From Azospirillaceae bacterium (GTDB taxonomy: Bacteria > Pseudomonadota > Alphaproteobacteria > Azospirillales > Azospirillaceae): a stretch of 43,568 nucleotides of DNA. The stretch is from assembly GCA_028277115.1 (NCBI GenBank), contig JANQHG010000046.1, positions 1 to 43,568 of the forward strand. Reading direction: 5' to 3'. The notes beneath the pieces are model-generated. The model did no database searches and was not told the DNA's origin. It saw nothing but the letters and a program-made list of their open reading frames with translations. Below, in pieces: positions 1 through 8,871 of the stretch. How positions within the stretch are numbered: position 1 is the first letter of the stretch; every line of letters starts with the position of its first letter. Made by a program: the position numbers and the translations under genes.

Positions 1-1131
<1,131 letters not shown>

Positions 1132-1179
1132 TCACGACCCCGCAACCCGGCGACCCCGCCCAGCGACAGCTCGCGCCGG

Positions 1180-1461
1180 TCAGTCCGCGGCCGCCGCGTC
1201 GGCCTGGTCGCGCGCGACCACCGAAATCGTGGTCCGCCCGCCGGCACCGGTGCGGAACACCACCGCGCCCGCCACCTTGGCGAACAGGGTGTGGTCGCGG
1301 CCGACCCCGACATTGGCGCCGGGCCGGAACTTGGTCCCGCGCTGGCGCACCAGGATGTTGCCCGCCAGGACCTGCTGCCCGCCATAGCGCTTGACCCCAA
1401 GCCGCTGGCCAGGACTGTCGCGGCCGTTGCGCGAGCTGCCGCCTGCCTTTTTATGCGCCAT
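1180..1461 (-). CDS. rpmA: 50S ribosomal protein L27
   Basis: Structural protein of the large ribosomal subunit near the peptidyl-transferase centre. The 93-residue product begins [16 protein letters not shown], the typical L27 start for proteobacteria (no cleaved leader as in Firmicutes), continues with [10 protein letters not shown] and [10 protein letters not shown], and has the conserved HTLFAKVAG segment. The tail is a short alanine/aspartate extension. Its ATG sits inside the last codons of rplU, an 11-base overlap that implies coupled translation of the two ribosomal proteins. Confidence 0.97.
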   Translation of the reverse strand: MAHKKAGGSSRNGRDSPGQRLGVKRYGGQQVLAGNILVRQRGTKFRPGANVGVGRDHTLFAKVAGAVVFRTGAGGRTTISVVARDQADAAAAD

Positions 1462-1936
1462 TTCCGGTCTCCTTGTCCGCCGGGGTCTCCGCCGCCTGAT
1501 CGACCGTGGGGTCCGCGGCCGGGGTCTCCGCCTCGGTCGCCCCGGCAGCCTCGTCCGCCACCGCCGCCGCGGCCGGCGCGGGCGCGTCGCCTTCGGGGGT
1601 CGGGTCGCTGTCCGCCGGATCGGCGTCGCCGATCGCGGTGATCCGCAGCACGGTCAAGTCCTGGCGATGCCCTGCCTTGCGCCGGTAGTTCTGGCGCCGG
1701 CGTTTCTTGAACACGACGATCTTGTCACCGCGGGTCTGTTCGACCACCTCGGCGGACACCGCGACCCCGTCGAGGCGCGGCGTGCCGATCCGCACCGGCG
1801 CATCGCCGCCGCCGGTCATCAACACGTCGTCCAGGCGCACCTCGGCGCCCGCCTCGTGGTCGAGCCGCTCGACCTGGATCAGGTCGCCCGCGGCGACCTT
1901 GTATTGTTTCCCGCCGGTCCGAACCACCGCAAACAT
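1451..1936 (-). CDS. rplU: 50S ribosomal protein L21 with acidic C-terminal extension
   Basis: Large-subunit ribosomal protein binding 23S rRNA. The chosen ATG at 1936 gives [14 protein letters not shown], the universal L21 start; the frame is open further upstream but that part has no L21 similarity. The core (about residues 1-102) includes [22 protein letters not shown], split here by a basic RNA-binding stretch, and VLRITAI. The usual protein is about 100-105 residues; this one is 161 because of an Ala/Asp/Glu/Pro-rich low-complexity tail. Purine-rich GAGAG precedes the start. It heads the ribosomal block, so the region from 1937 to 2266 should hold its promoter. Confidence 0.95.
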   Translation of the reverse strand: MFAVVRTGGKQYKVAAGDLIQVERLDHEAGAEVRLDDVLMTGGGDAPVRIGTPRLDGVAVSAEVVEQTRGDKIVVFKKRRRQNYRRKAGHRQDLTVLRITAIGDADPADSDPTPEGDAPAPAAAAVADEAAGATEAETPAADPTVDQAAETPADKETGNGA

Positions 1937-1955
1937 CGCACTCTCACCCGAGATG

Positions 1956-1987
1956 TCCGTTTGGACGTGTTTCCGTTTGGACGTGTT
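1956..1987. repeat. Exact 16-bp tandem duplication in the rplU leader
   Basis: The unit TCCGTTTGGACGTGTT occurs twice head to tail (1956-1971 and 1972-1987), 20 bases upstream of the rplU start codon and so probably within its 5' untranslated leader. Each unit contains TCC...GGA arms that could form a small stem. Function is unknown; it could be a simple slippage duplication or a leader element. Confidence 0.75.
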
Positions 1988-2192
1988 GTTGTCGGGACCA
2001 CCGCCGGAGAGCCGCTCGCCGCTGCCGGCGGCGCGGGGCACATCCCACCCGGCACGCAAAATCCCCCGATTTGCGCGAAGCGCTAAATGATGACGATCGC
2101 GGCCCACCTGTCAACCGTTTTCCCCGCCGTTTTTCCCGGGCGCTGTTTGGGCCGCCACCGGTCCGGCCCGCGGCGCCGGGATCGCCGCGGGA

Positions 2193-2222
2193 TTGACCCG
2201 CCATCAAACCGTCACGTAGGCT
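2193..2222 (+). promoter_or_regulatory. Candidate sigma70-type promoter for the EF-G-like gene
   Basis: TTGACC at 2193-2198 and TAGGCT at 2217-2222 are separated by 18 bases, and the gene starts 44 bases downstream. It is the best -35/-10 pair I could find in the 330-base divergent region between rplU and the EF-G-like gene. Motif matching by eye only. Confidence 0.3.
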
Positions 2223-2266
2223 GACCCGGCGAAAGACGTACGTCGTCCGTTTCTCGGAGTCCCCGA

Positions 2267-4318
2267 ATGTCCGATGCGCCAAGGAGCTCGCCGCGCACAG
2301 CGGCGTTGGTCGGTCCGTATTTGAGTGGCAAGACCACGCTTGTCGAGGCGATGCTGCAGGTCGCCGGCACGATCACGCGCAAGGGGTCGGTCAGGGACGG
2401 TAACGCGGTCGGCGACGGCGCTCCGGAGGCCAAGGCCCGGCAGATGAGCGTTGAGGTCGCGGCGGCTGCGGCCAGCTATCTCGGCGACACCTGGACCCTG
2501 CTCGACTGCCCGGGCTCGATCGAGCTGTGGAGCGAAACCGCACACGCCCTGATGGCCGCCGACGTGGCGGTGGTGGTGTGCGAACCGACCCCGGACAAGG
2601 CCCAGATGCTGGCGCCGGTGTTGCGCTTCCTCGACGACAACGCGATCCCGCATCTCTTGTTCATCAACAAAATGGACACGCTGAGCGGCACCGGCATCCG
2701 GGTGCGCGACATCCTGCAGGCGATCCAGGCGGTCTCGGCGCGCCCGCTGGTGCTGCGCCAGGTGCCGATTCGCGAGGGCGACGCGATCACCGGCTACATC
2801 GATCTGGTGTCCGAGCGCGCCTATCACTACAACCCGCGCGCGCCGTCCGACCTGGTCCCGCTGCCCGAGGCGATGCGCGACCGCGAACAGGAGGCGCGCC
2901 AGGAGCTGCTCGAGTCGCTGGCCGACTTCGACGACGACCTGCTGGCGCAGCTGCTCGAGGACACCGCCCCCGACAAGGAAGAGGTCTATCGCCAGCTGTC
3001 CAAGGATTTGGCGTCCGACCTGATCGTGCCGGTGTTCCTCGGCAGCGGCGACGCCGATGGCGGCATCCGGCGGCTGTGGAAGGCGCTGCGCCACGAAACC
3101 CCCGAGGCTGCGGCGACCGCGGCGCGGCTCGGCGTGCTCGAAGACGTGGCGGCCCAGACGGTCGCCCAGGTGGTCAAGACCACGCTGGCGCCCCATGCCG
3201 GCAAGCTCAGCCTGGCGCGGGTGTGGCGCGGCACGGTCACCGACGGCATGACGCTGGGCGGCGAACGGGTTGCCGGGGTGTTCCGGATGCTCGGGACCCA
3301 ACAGACCAAAGTCCCAAGCGCGGAGGCCGGCGACCTGGTCGCGCTCGGTCGGCTCGAGGGCGTGCGCACCGGCGACCTTCTGACCGAGGCGGGACCGCCG
3401 ACCCGCACCCCGTTCTGGCCGGCGTTGCCGGCGCAGGTCTACAGCCTTGCGATCCACGCGGAAAACCGCAACGACGAAGTCAAGATGACCGGTGCGGTTC
3501 AGAAACTGATCGAAGAAGACCCCTCACTGGCGCTCGAGCAGAACGCCGAAACCGGTGAGCTGGTGCTGCGCGGTCAGGGCGACATTCATCTGCAGATCGC
3601 GATCGACCGGCTGAAAAGCAAATACAACATCGCGGTCAAAAGCCGGTCGCCCCAGGTGCCCTACTGCGAAACCATCCGCAAGGGTATCGATCACCACGCC
3701 CGGTTCAAACGCCAGACCGGCGGCCACGGCCAGTTCGCCGACATCCATATCGAAATCAAACCGATGCCGCGCGGCAGCGGCTTCAAGTTCACCGACAGCG
3801 TGGTCGGCGGCGTGGTGCCGCGCCAGTACATCCCAGCGGTTGAGGCCGGAATCCGCGACTGGATGGGATCGGGGCCGCTCGGCTTCCCGGTGGTCGATTT
3901 CACAGTCAACCTGTCGAGCGGGCAGTTCCACTCGGTGGACAGCTCGGAAATGGCATTCAAGACCGTGGCGCGCCAGGCGATGGTCGAGGCGATGCCGAAA
4001 TGCGAGCCGGTGCTGCTCGAACCGATCATGCAGGTGACGGTCGCGGTGCCGAGCGAGTTCACCGCCCGGGTCCAGCGGGTGGTGTCGGGGCGGCGCGGCC
4101 AGATCCTCGGGTTCGACGCCAAGCCCGGCTGGACCGGCTGGGACGAGGTCAAGGTGACGATGCCGCAGGCGGAAATGCACGACCTGATCGTCGAGCTGCG
4201 CTCGATCACGCTCGGCGTCGGCACCTTCACCGCGCAGTTCGACCGGCTGGCCGAGCTGTCCGGGCGGCTCGCCGACAAGGCGGTGGATCAGCGTAAGGAA
4301 CTGCTGGCGGCCTCTTAA
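2267..4318 (+). CDS. Elongation factor G-like translation GTPase
   Basis: Paralogue of EF-G, the ribosomal translocase. The 683-residue product has a P-loop GPYLSGKT (16-23), a divergent G3 motif DCPGS (80-84) where EF-G has DTPGH, and NKMD for G4, followed by domains II-V including the RQTGGHGQFA and LEPIMQV segments typical of EF-G domains IV and V. The canonical effector segment RGITI is replaced by RQMSV. The His that helps GTP hydrolysis in EF-G is Ser84 here. This matches the stand-alone EF-G-like family known from alphaproteobacteria, whose exact role is unsettled. It is a single-gene unit, divergent from rplU and convergent with the phosphatase gene. Confidence 0.9.
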   Translation: MSDAPRSSPRTAALVGPYLSGKTTLVEAMLQVAGTITRKGSVRDGNAVGDGAPEAKARQMSVEVAAAAASYLGDTWTLLDCPGSIELWSETAHALMAADVAVVVCEPTPDKAQMLAPVLRFLDDNAIPHLLFINKMDTLSGTGIRVRDILQAIQAVSARPLVLRQVPIREGDAITGYIDLVSERAYHYNPRAPSDLVPLPEAMRDREQEARQELLESLADFDDDLLAQLLEDTAPDKEEVYRQLSKDLASDLIVPVFLGSGDADGGIRRLWKALRHETPEAAATAARLGVLEDVAAQTVAQVVKTTLAPHAGKLSLARVWRGTVTDGMTLGGERVAGVFRMLGTQQTKVPSAEAGDLVALGRLEGVRTGDLLTEAGPPTRTPFWPALPAQVYSLAIHAENRNDEVKMTGAVQKLIEEDPSLALEQNAETGELVLRGQGDIHLQIAIDRLKSKYNIAVKSRSPQVPYCETIRKGIDHHARFKRQTGGHGQFADIHIEIKPMPRGSGFKFTDSVVGGVVPRQYIPAVEAGIRDWMGSGPLGFPVVDFTVNLSSGQFHSVDSSEMAFKTVARQAMVEAMPKCEPVLLEPIMQVTVAVPSEFTARVQRVVSGRRGQILGFDAKPGWTGWDEVKVTMPQAEMHDLIVELRSITLGVGTFTAQFDRLAELSGRLADKAVDQRKELLAAS

Positions 4319-4352
4319 CCGTCGGCCCCTCGGCGTCTCGGCGTCTCGGCAT

Positions 4353-4400
4353 GTTGGGGTTGACACCTTACGATTCGACTCGACCGTAGCCAACCCCAAC
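4353..4400. terminator. Inverted repeat between convergent genes, terminator-like
   Basis: Perfect 10-bp arms GTTGGGGTTG (4353-4362) and CAACCCCAAC (4391-4400) are separated by 28 bases, in the 108-base gap between the 3' ends of the EF-G-like gene and the phosphatase gene. Just upstream, an 8-bp unit CTCGGCGT is repeated about three times (4329-4352). The long loop and lack of a T tract make intrinsic termination uncertain. Confidence 0.4.
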
Positions 4401-4426
4401 GACCTGACGCAGGATCGCCCCGCCGG

Positions 4427-5245
4427 TCAGCCGACCACGACGTCACGGACGGTCTGCCAGATCTCTTCGGACCGGGCGACCAACAGCGGGCCGCCGTCGC
4501 GGCGGCGCAGGTCATAGGGCGCGGCATCGAGGAAACGGGCCGGCCAGCCCAGCTCGGCGGCCAGTGCGACGCCGGGGACATGGTCCCACGGCAGGCTGCC
4601 GGTCGATAAGAAGAAGTCGAGCTCGCCCCGGGCCAAGCGCAGGTAATCGACGCCGCCGCTCCAGGTGCGGTCCAGGGTCGCGATCCGACCGCTGGCGACC
4701 AACAGCTTGGCGACGTCGCCGCGGCCGTCGATCCGGCCGTAGGCGGCGCCGATCGCGTCGGCCGGCGCGCGGGCGGCCTCGAGCGCGGGCGGGCGGCCGT
4801 CGAGCCGGACCCCGCCGCCGACCACCACCTCGAGACGGCCGCCGTGGACCGGGTCGTAAATCCAGCCCTGGCGCACCACCCCGGCCTCGGCCAGCCCGAC
4901 CATGACCACGAAGGCCGCCCGGCCTTTGACGAAGTTGATCGTGCCGTCGATCGGGTCGAGGGTCCACGCCAGACCGTCGTCGTGGAGCCGGCTCAGCAAC
5001 GCCGGGTCGGACGACACCGCCTCCTCGCCGATCACCACGGCCTCGGGCGCGAGCGCCCGCAAGCCCTCCGTGATCAGCCGTTCGCTCTCGAGATCGGCGA
5101 CCGTGACCGGGTCGCCCGGCCGCTTGTCGCGGACCTCGTCGGGGGCAAGGGCCCGGAACCGCGGCAGGATCACCGCGGCCGCGGTGTCCTCGAGCAACCG
5201 CATCACCGGCGCGGGATCGATCAAAGGGGCGCTGCCAGAGGTCAT
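4427..5245 (-). CDS. Inositol monophosphatase family protein
   Basis: Metal-dependent phosphomonoesterase of the IMPase/CysQ/histidinol-phosphatase superfamily. The 272-residue product carries the three signature motifs: IGEE (72-75), DPIDGT (97-102) and WDHVPG near residue 220, which together bind the two or three Mg ions and the substrate phosphate. Length is normal for the family. Substrate cannot be told from sequence: inositol phosphate, 3'-phosphoadenosine 5'-phosphate and histidinol phosphate are all possible. It lies 119 bases downstream of bphP on the same strand and could be read through from the photoreceptor unit, though the gap suggests at least partial independence. Confidence 0.9.
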   Translation of the reverse strand: MTSGSAPLIDPAPVMRLLEDTAAAVILPRFRALAPDEVRDKRPGDPVTVADLESERLITEGLRALAPEAVVIGEEAVSSDPALLSRLHDDGLAWTLDPIDGTINFVKGRAAFVVMVGLAEAGVVRQGWIYDPVHGGRLEVVVGGGVRLDGRPPALEAARAPADAIGAAYGRIDGRGDVAKLLVASGRIATLDRTWSGGVDYLRLARGELDFFLSTGSLPWDHVPGVALAAELGWPARFLDAAPYDLRRRDGGPLLVARSEEIWQTVRDVVVG

Positions 5246-5364
5246 GTGTCCGGTCGTGGTTGGGGAACGGGGCTCGATGGCGCGGGCGCGCCGCCCCTTT
5301 TATCGCTGCCGCCCGGCACGGGAAAGCCCTTCGACGTCTGCGGCGCCGGGCCAGCCGCGGCCGG

Positions 5365-8091
5365 TCAGTCATCGAGCAACGCCGACTCGTCGACCGCGAT
5401 GGTGCGCCACGCCGGGAACGTGATCCGAAGCGCGGTGCCGCGGCCGGCCTGGCTGCGGACATCGACCCGCGCATCGTGGAGATCGGCGAGCACGCGCACC
5501 ACTGCAAGGCCGAGCCCGGTGCCGGTCGTCTTGCGGGTCAGCGAACGTCCGACCTGGACATAGGGGTCGAGGATGCGGTGGAGATGCTCCTCGGCGATCC
5601 CGACCCCGGTGTCTTGGACCTCCATCGCGATCGCACCGTCGGGCAGCGCCAGGGTGCGGCAGGTGACCATGCCGCCCTCGGGGGTGAACTTGAACGAGTT
5701 GGACAGTAGGTTAAGCAGCATCTGGCGGATCGCACGGGCATCGCCCTGAAGATGCAACGGGCTGCGGCTCAAATCCTGCATCAGGCGGACCCCGGCGCGT
5801 TCGGCCTGGTCACCCTCGATCACGCACACCGCCTCGACCAGCTCGCCGAGATCCAGCTGCTGCTCTTCAAGGACATAGCGCCCGGCCTCGACCTTGGACA
5901 GATCGAGAATGTCGCCCAACACCCCGAGCATGTGCTCGCCCGAGGTTTCGATGTGGTGGACATACTCCCGGTAGCGCGGGTTGCCGAGCTGACCGAACAG
6001 CTCGGCGCGCATGATCTCGGAAAAGCCGATGATCGCGTTGAGCGGGGTGCGCAGCTCGTGGCTCATCCGCGCCAGGAACTCGCTCTTCGAGCGGCTGGCG
6101 ATCAACGCCTGGTCGCGCGCCGACTGCAACGCGTGCTCGACCCGTCGGGCCCGGGTGACGTCCTCGAACAGCCAAGCCGAGTAGGCGAAGGCCGCCTCGG
6201 GCGTCACCAATTGGATCAAGGCGCGGTGGCGGACATCGAGCACCCGTTCGCCGGTCTCGGTCGCGACGATCAGCTCGGCCGAGCCGCCGACCGGCAGCGC
6301 GGCGAGCAGGGACCCGTCGATCCCGACCCGGTCGAACGCCGCCGAGATCGGCAGCCCGGTCAGCTCGTCGGGCACGACGTCGAAGGTGCGGCGGAAGTCG
6401 CGGTTGGTCGCGACCACCGCCGGCCCGCCGGCGCCGTCGGCGCGCGGGCCGGTGCCGACCACGACCAAGCCGCCGAGCGCGTTGAGCAGCGCGCGGACCA
6501 GCATGACCTCGGCGCGATCCGGCCGGCCGATCGTGGCAATGTCGGCGCCGAGCCGGTCGGCGGCCGCGCGATAGCCGCCGGCGCCGCTTGCCAGCCACAC
6601 CGGCAACGCCTGCCAGCTCGCGACCGCTTCGTCTTCCCAGGGGTGGCTGCGCCCGATCACGGTCTCGCGCCATTCGGCGAACGACCGCCGCGGCGTCAAC
6701 ACCTCGTTCACCCGTTCGACCGACTTGTTGGGGTCGCCGCCCCACAGGACGTCGTGGATCTGTTCGCGCCGGAACGCGGCGAACATGAGATCGGGCACCG
6801 CCCCCGGCGCGATCGCCATGACGCCGGCCGCGACCTCGCGACAGGCCTCGGCGCCGGGCAGGAGGTCGGTGAGATAATCGGTCGCCAGCACCTCGCCGCC
6901 GCGGGCGGCGATCGCATCCGACAAGCCAAACACCAGTTCGGGCGGCGGGGTCTGGCCGTAACAGACCATCGACTGCCCGACCCGGATCGCAACGCCGTCG
7001 GCGCGCGCGAGATCGATCAGGCACGGGTCGCCGGCAAGCAGACTGCGGACCAGATTGCCGCCGTCGTACCCCAGCCGTTCAATCGCCGCGAGGTGGCGGG
7101 CGGCGCGCCGCTCGGCACGGCACTGCCGCCGGGCCTCGAGCCGGGCGAGCGCGGCCTCGGCCAACCGGCCGAGCCGCCGCGCCGCCGCCCGGGTTTCTGG
7201 CGGCGGGGTGTAGGCTCGATCGTGGTGGCACGCGATCATCCCCCACAACTGCCCGTCGACCAGGAGGGAGAGCACCAGGGTCGCCGAAACGCCCATGTTC
7301 TCGAGATACTGGATATGGATCGGCGAGACCGCGCGCAGGAGCGCGCACGAGAGATCGAGCGGCTCGGCCGCCTCCGGTGCCGGCGGTTGCGGTTCGATCG
7401 CGACCGGGGTGGCGGCGATGTCGGCGATCACCCGCATCGGCACTTCGGCGTAGAGGGCGCGCGCCTGCACCGGAATGTCCGAGGCCGGAAAGCGGAGGCC
7501 AAGATAGCTCACAGCCGACGGCCGGCGCATCTCGGCGATCACCTCACCGCTCCAATCGGGGCGGAACCGGTAAACCATGACCCGGTCGTAGCGGGTGACC
7601 TCGGCGACCGCCTCGACGGTCATCCGCGCCACCTCGGTCGCGTTGGTCGCGCGGTCGACATCGTCGCGGAGCGCCGTCGCGACCGCGGCGACATCGGCGG
7701 CGACCGCGCTCGCCATCAGCTCGCGCGGTTCGAGCTCGACGATCAGTCGGCCGGCGCGGCGGTGACGCGACACCGCGAACGACCGGCTGAGACCGGCGAG
7801 CGGCTCGACGCCGAGCGCCGGCGCCCCGTCGGGCAGCGCCAGCGGGTCGCGGCCGATCACGCGCGCCGCCGCGGGCGGGAACACCTCGTCGACCCTCCGG
7901 CCGACCACGCTGTCGGCGGCAAGCCCGGTCATGGCCGCGAGATTGGCGCTGGCGCGTTGGATGATCGCGGTCGCCGGGTCGAGCGCGAGCAAGACCCCAT
8001 GGGGCTGGATGCGCTCGGGGACCCGGATCGGCTCCTCGGCGCACTGATCGAGATCGACCAACAGATCGGACGGCGCTCCGCGTGGTATCAT
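5365..8091 (-). CDS. bphP: Bacteriophytochrome sensor histidine kinase
   Basis: Red/far-red light receptor that binds biliverdin and signals through a kinase. The ATG at 8091 gives 908 residues: N-terminal PAS with Cys17 in DQCAEEP, the position where bacterial phytochromes attach biliverdin; GAF (about 140-300) with PASDIP (202-207), SPIHIQYLENMG around His259 and CHH (288-290); PHY (about 330-490) with WGGDP and the tongue motif PRRSF (467-471); a second PAS-like segment (about 535-645); HisKA with phospho-acceptor His678 in MSHELRTP; and an ATPase domain with N box NLLSNSFKF, DTGVGI and TGTGLGL. No receiver domain is fused, and no response-regulator gene is in the window. Its start overlaps the bphO stop by four bases. 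Confidence 0.96.
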   Translation of the reverse strand: MIPRGAPSDLLVDLDQCAEEPIRVPERIQPHGVLLALDPATAIIQRASANLAAMTGLAADSVVGRRVDEVFPPAAARVIGRDPLALPDGAPALGVEPLAGLSRSFAVSRHRRAGRLIVELEPRELMASAVAADVAAVATALRDDVDRATNATEVARMTVEAVAEVTRYDRVMVYRFRPDWSGEVIAEMRRPSAVSYLGLRFPASDIPVQARALYAEVPMRVIADIAATPVAIEPQPPAPEAAEPLDLSCALLRAVSPIHIQYLENMGVSATLVLSLLVDGQLWGMIACHHDRAYTPPPETRAAARRLGRLAEAALARLEARRQCRAERRAARHLAAIERLGYDGGNLVRSLLAGDPCLIDLARADGVAIRVGQSMVCYGQTPPPELVFGLSDAIAARGGEVLATDYLTDLLPGAEACREVAAGVMAIAPGAVPDLMFAAFRREQIHDVLWGGDPNKSVERVNEVLTPRRSFAEWRETVIGRSHPWEDEAVASWQALPVWLASGAGGYRAAADRLGADIATIGRPDRAEVMLVRALLNALGGLVVVGTGPRADGAGGPAVVATNRDFRRTFDVVPDELTGLPISAAFDRVGIDGSLLAALPVGGSAELIVATETGERVLDVRHRALIQLVTPEAAFAYSAWLFEDVTRARRVEHALQSARDQALIASRSKSEFLARMSHELRTPLNAIIGFSEIMRAELFGQLGNPRYREYVHHIETSGEHMLGVLGDILDLSKVEAGRYVLEEQQLDLGELVEAVCVIEGDQAERAGVRLMQDLSRSPLHLQGDARAIRQMLLNLLSNSFKFTPEGGMVTCRTLALPDGAIAMEVQDTGVGIAEEHLHRILDPYVQVGRSLTRKTTGTGLGLAVVRVLADLHDARVDVRSQAGRGTALRITFPAWRTIAVDESALLDD

Positions 8092-8750
8092 CGCGGTGCC
8101 TCGCGCGGGTCTGTGGCCGGCGCCCCCAGCGCGCTCAACGCCGGGTCGCTGTCCCAGCGCGCGACCCATCGCTCCAGCGCAACGAAGGTGGCGCGGGCCG
8201 TCGCCACGGCCGTGGCGCGGGCCGCCGGGGTTGCCAGGCGCTCGCGCATCCGGGCGTGCAGCGCCGACCATTCGCCGAGCAGGTCGCGGCCGCCACCGGC
8301 CAGGAAACGTGCGCCGCGCTCGCCGTCGACGCCGAGCGCGGCCGAGACGATGCCGAGCAGCGTGCGCCCGCCCTTCCAGGAGCCGTCTACCACATAGCGC
8401 ACGCCGAGCCGGCCGTCCGGGTCGGGCGGATCGGGCAGCTCATCCATCTCGGGGATCGCCGCGACCGCGGCCGGCGCCTCGCCGAGCGAAACCAGATCCT
8501 CGACCAGCAAATCCGCGCGCGGGCTGCGCGGCGGCTCACCGAGCGCCGGTTGCGGGACGAGCAGCCGGTCGGCGCGCGCATGCAGCCCAAACAGCGGCAT
8601 CAACGCCCGGCGATAGCTCGAAAGCGTGATCTCGGCCGAGGTCAGCGGCGCCAAGCGAGGATGGGCATGCAGGCGTTCGTGCATCTCTCTCGTCGCTTCG
8701 TACAAGTCCTTGCGCGGATCATCGCTGTCGGTTGTCGGTCCGCTGTCCAC
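8088..8750 (-). CDS. bphO: Biliverdin-producing heme oxygenase
   Basis: Opens heme to biliverdin, the chromophore of the downstream phytochrome. The product (about 220 residues, the usual size) has the helix ATREMHERLHAHPRL with candidate proximal heme ligand His24, and YVVDGSWKGG, matching the YVLEGSxLGG region of bacterial heme oxygenases. I prefer the GTG at 8750 because GGAGG lies five bases upstream; an in-frame ATG at 8786 would add 12 residues but follows a tight hairpin and lacks a ribosome site. The stop overlaps the bphP start as ATGA, the usual bphO-bphP coupling that matches chromophore supply to apoprotein. Confidence 0.88.
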   Translation of the reverse strand: MDSGPTTDSDDPRKDLYEATREMHERLHAHPRLAPLTSAEITLSSYRRALMPLFGLHARADRLLVPQPALGEPPRSPRADLLVEDLVSLGEAPAAVAAIPEMDELPDPPDPDGRLGVRYVVDGSWKGGRTLLGIVSAALGVDGERGARFLAGGGRDLLGEWSALHARMRERLATPAARATAVATARATFVALERWVARWDSDPALSALGAPATDPREAPR

Positions 8751-8787
8751 TTTCGCCTCCGTCCCACCCTCGTCTTGCAGTGTCATC

Positions 8788-8805
8788 GACGCCCGTCCGG
8801 GCGTC
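8788..8805 (-). terminator. GC-rich hairpin after the Atm1-type exporter gene
   Basis: Arms GACGCCCG (8788-8795) and CGGGCGTC (8798-8805) pair perfectly around a two-base loop. It is 66 bases past the exporter stop codon and one base before the alternative ATG of bphO. It could end the exporter transcript, or occlude initiation at that ATG. Confidence 0.45.
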
Positions 8806-8871
8806 TTCGCCGCTTGCTTGACCCCGCGATGCCGACGGGTGTCTTCGTCCTGTCCGTTCACGCGCGGCCCG

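Noticed and set aside
4329-4352. 8-bp repeats CTCGGCGT as a regulatory array
   Set aside because: They lie between two convergent 3' ends where no promoter is expected; simple slippage is enough to explain them.
5752-8397. An 881-residue open frame on the plus strand opposite bphP
   Set aside because: It mirrors the strongly GC-biased codons of bphP and bphO and has Arg/Gly/Asp-rich, motif-free sequence. The minus-strand proteins carry clear domains.
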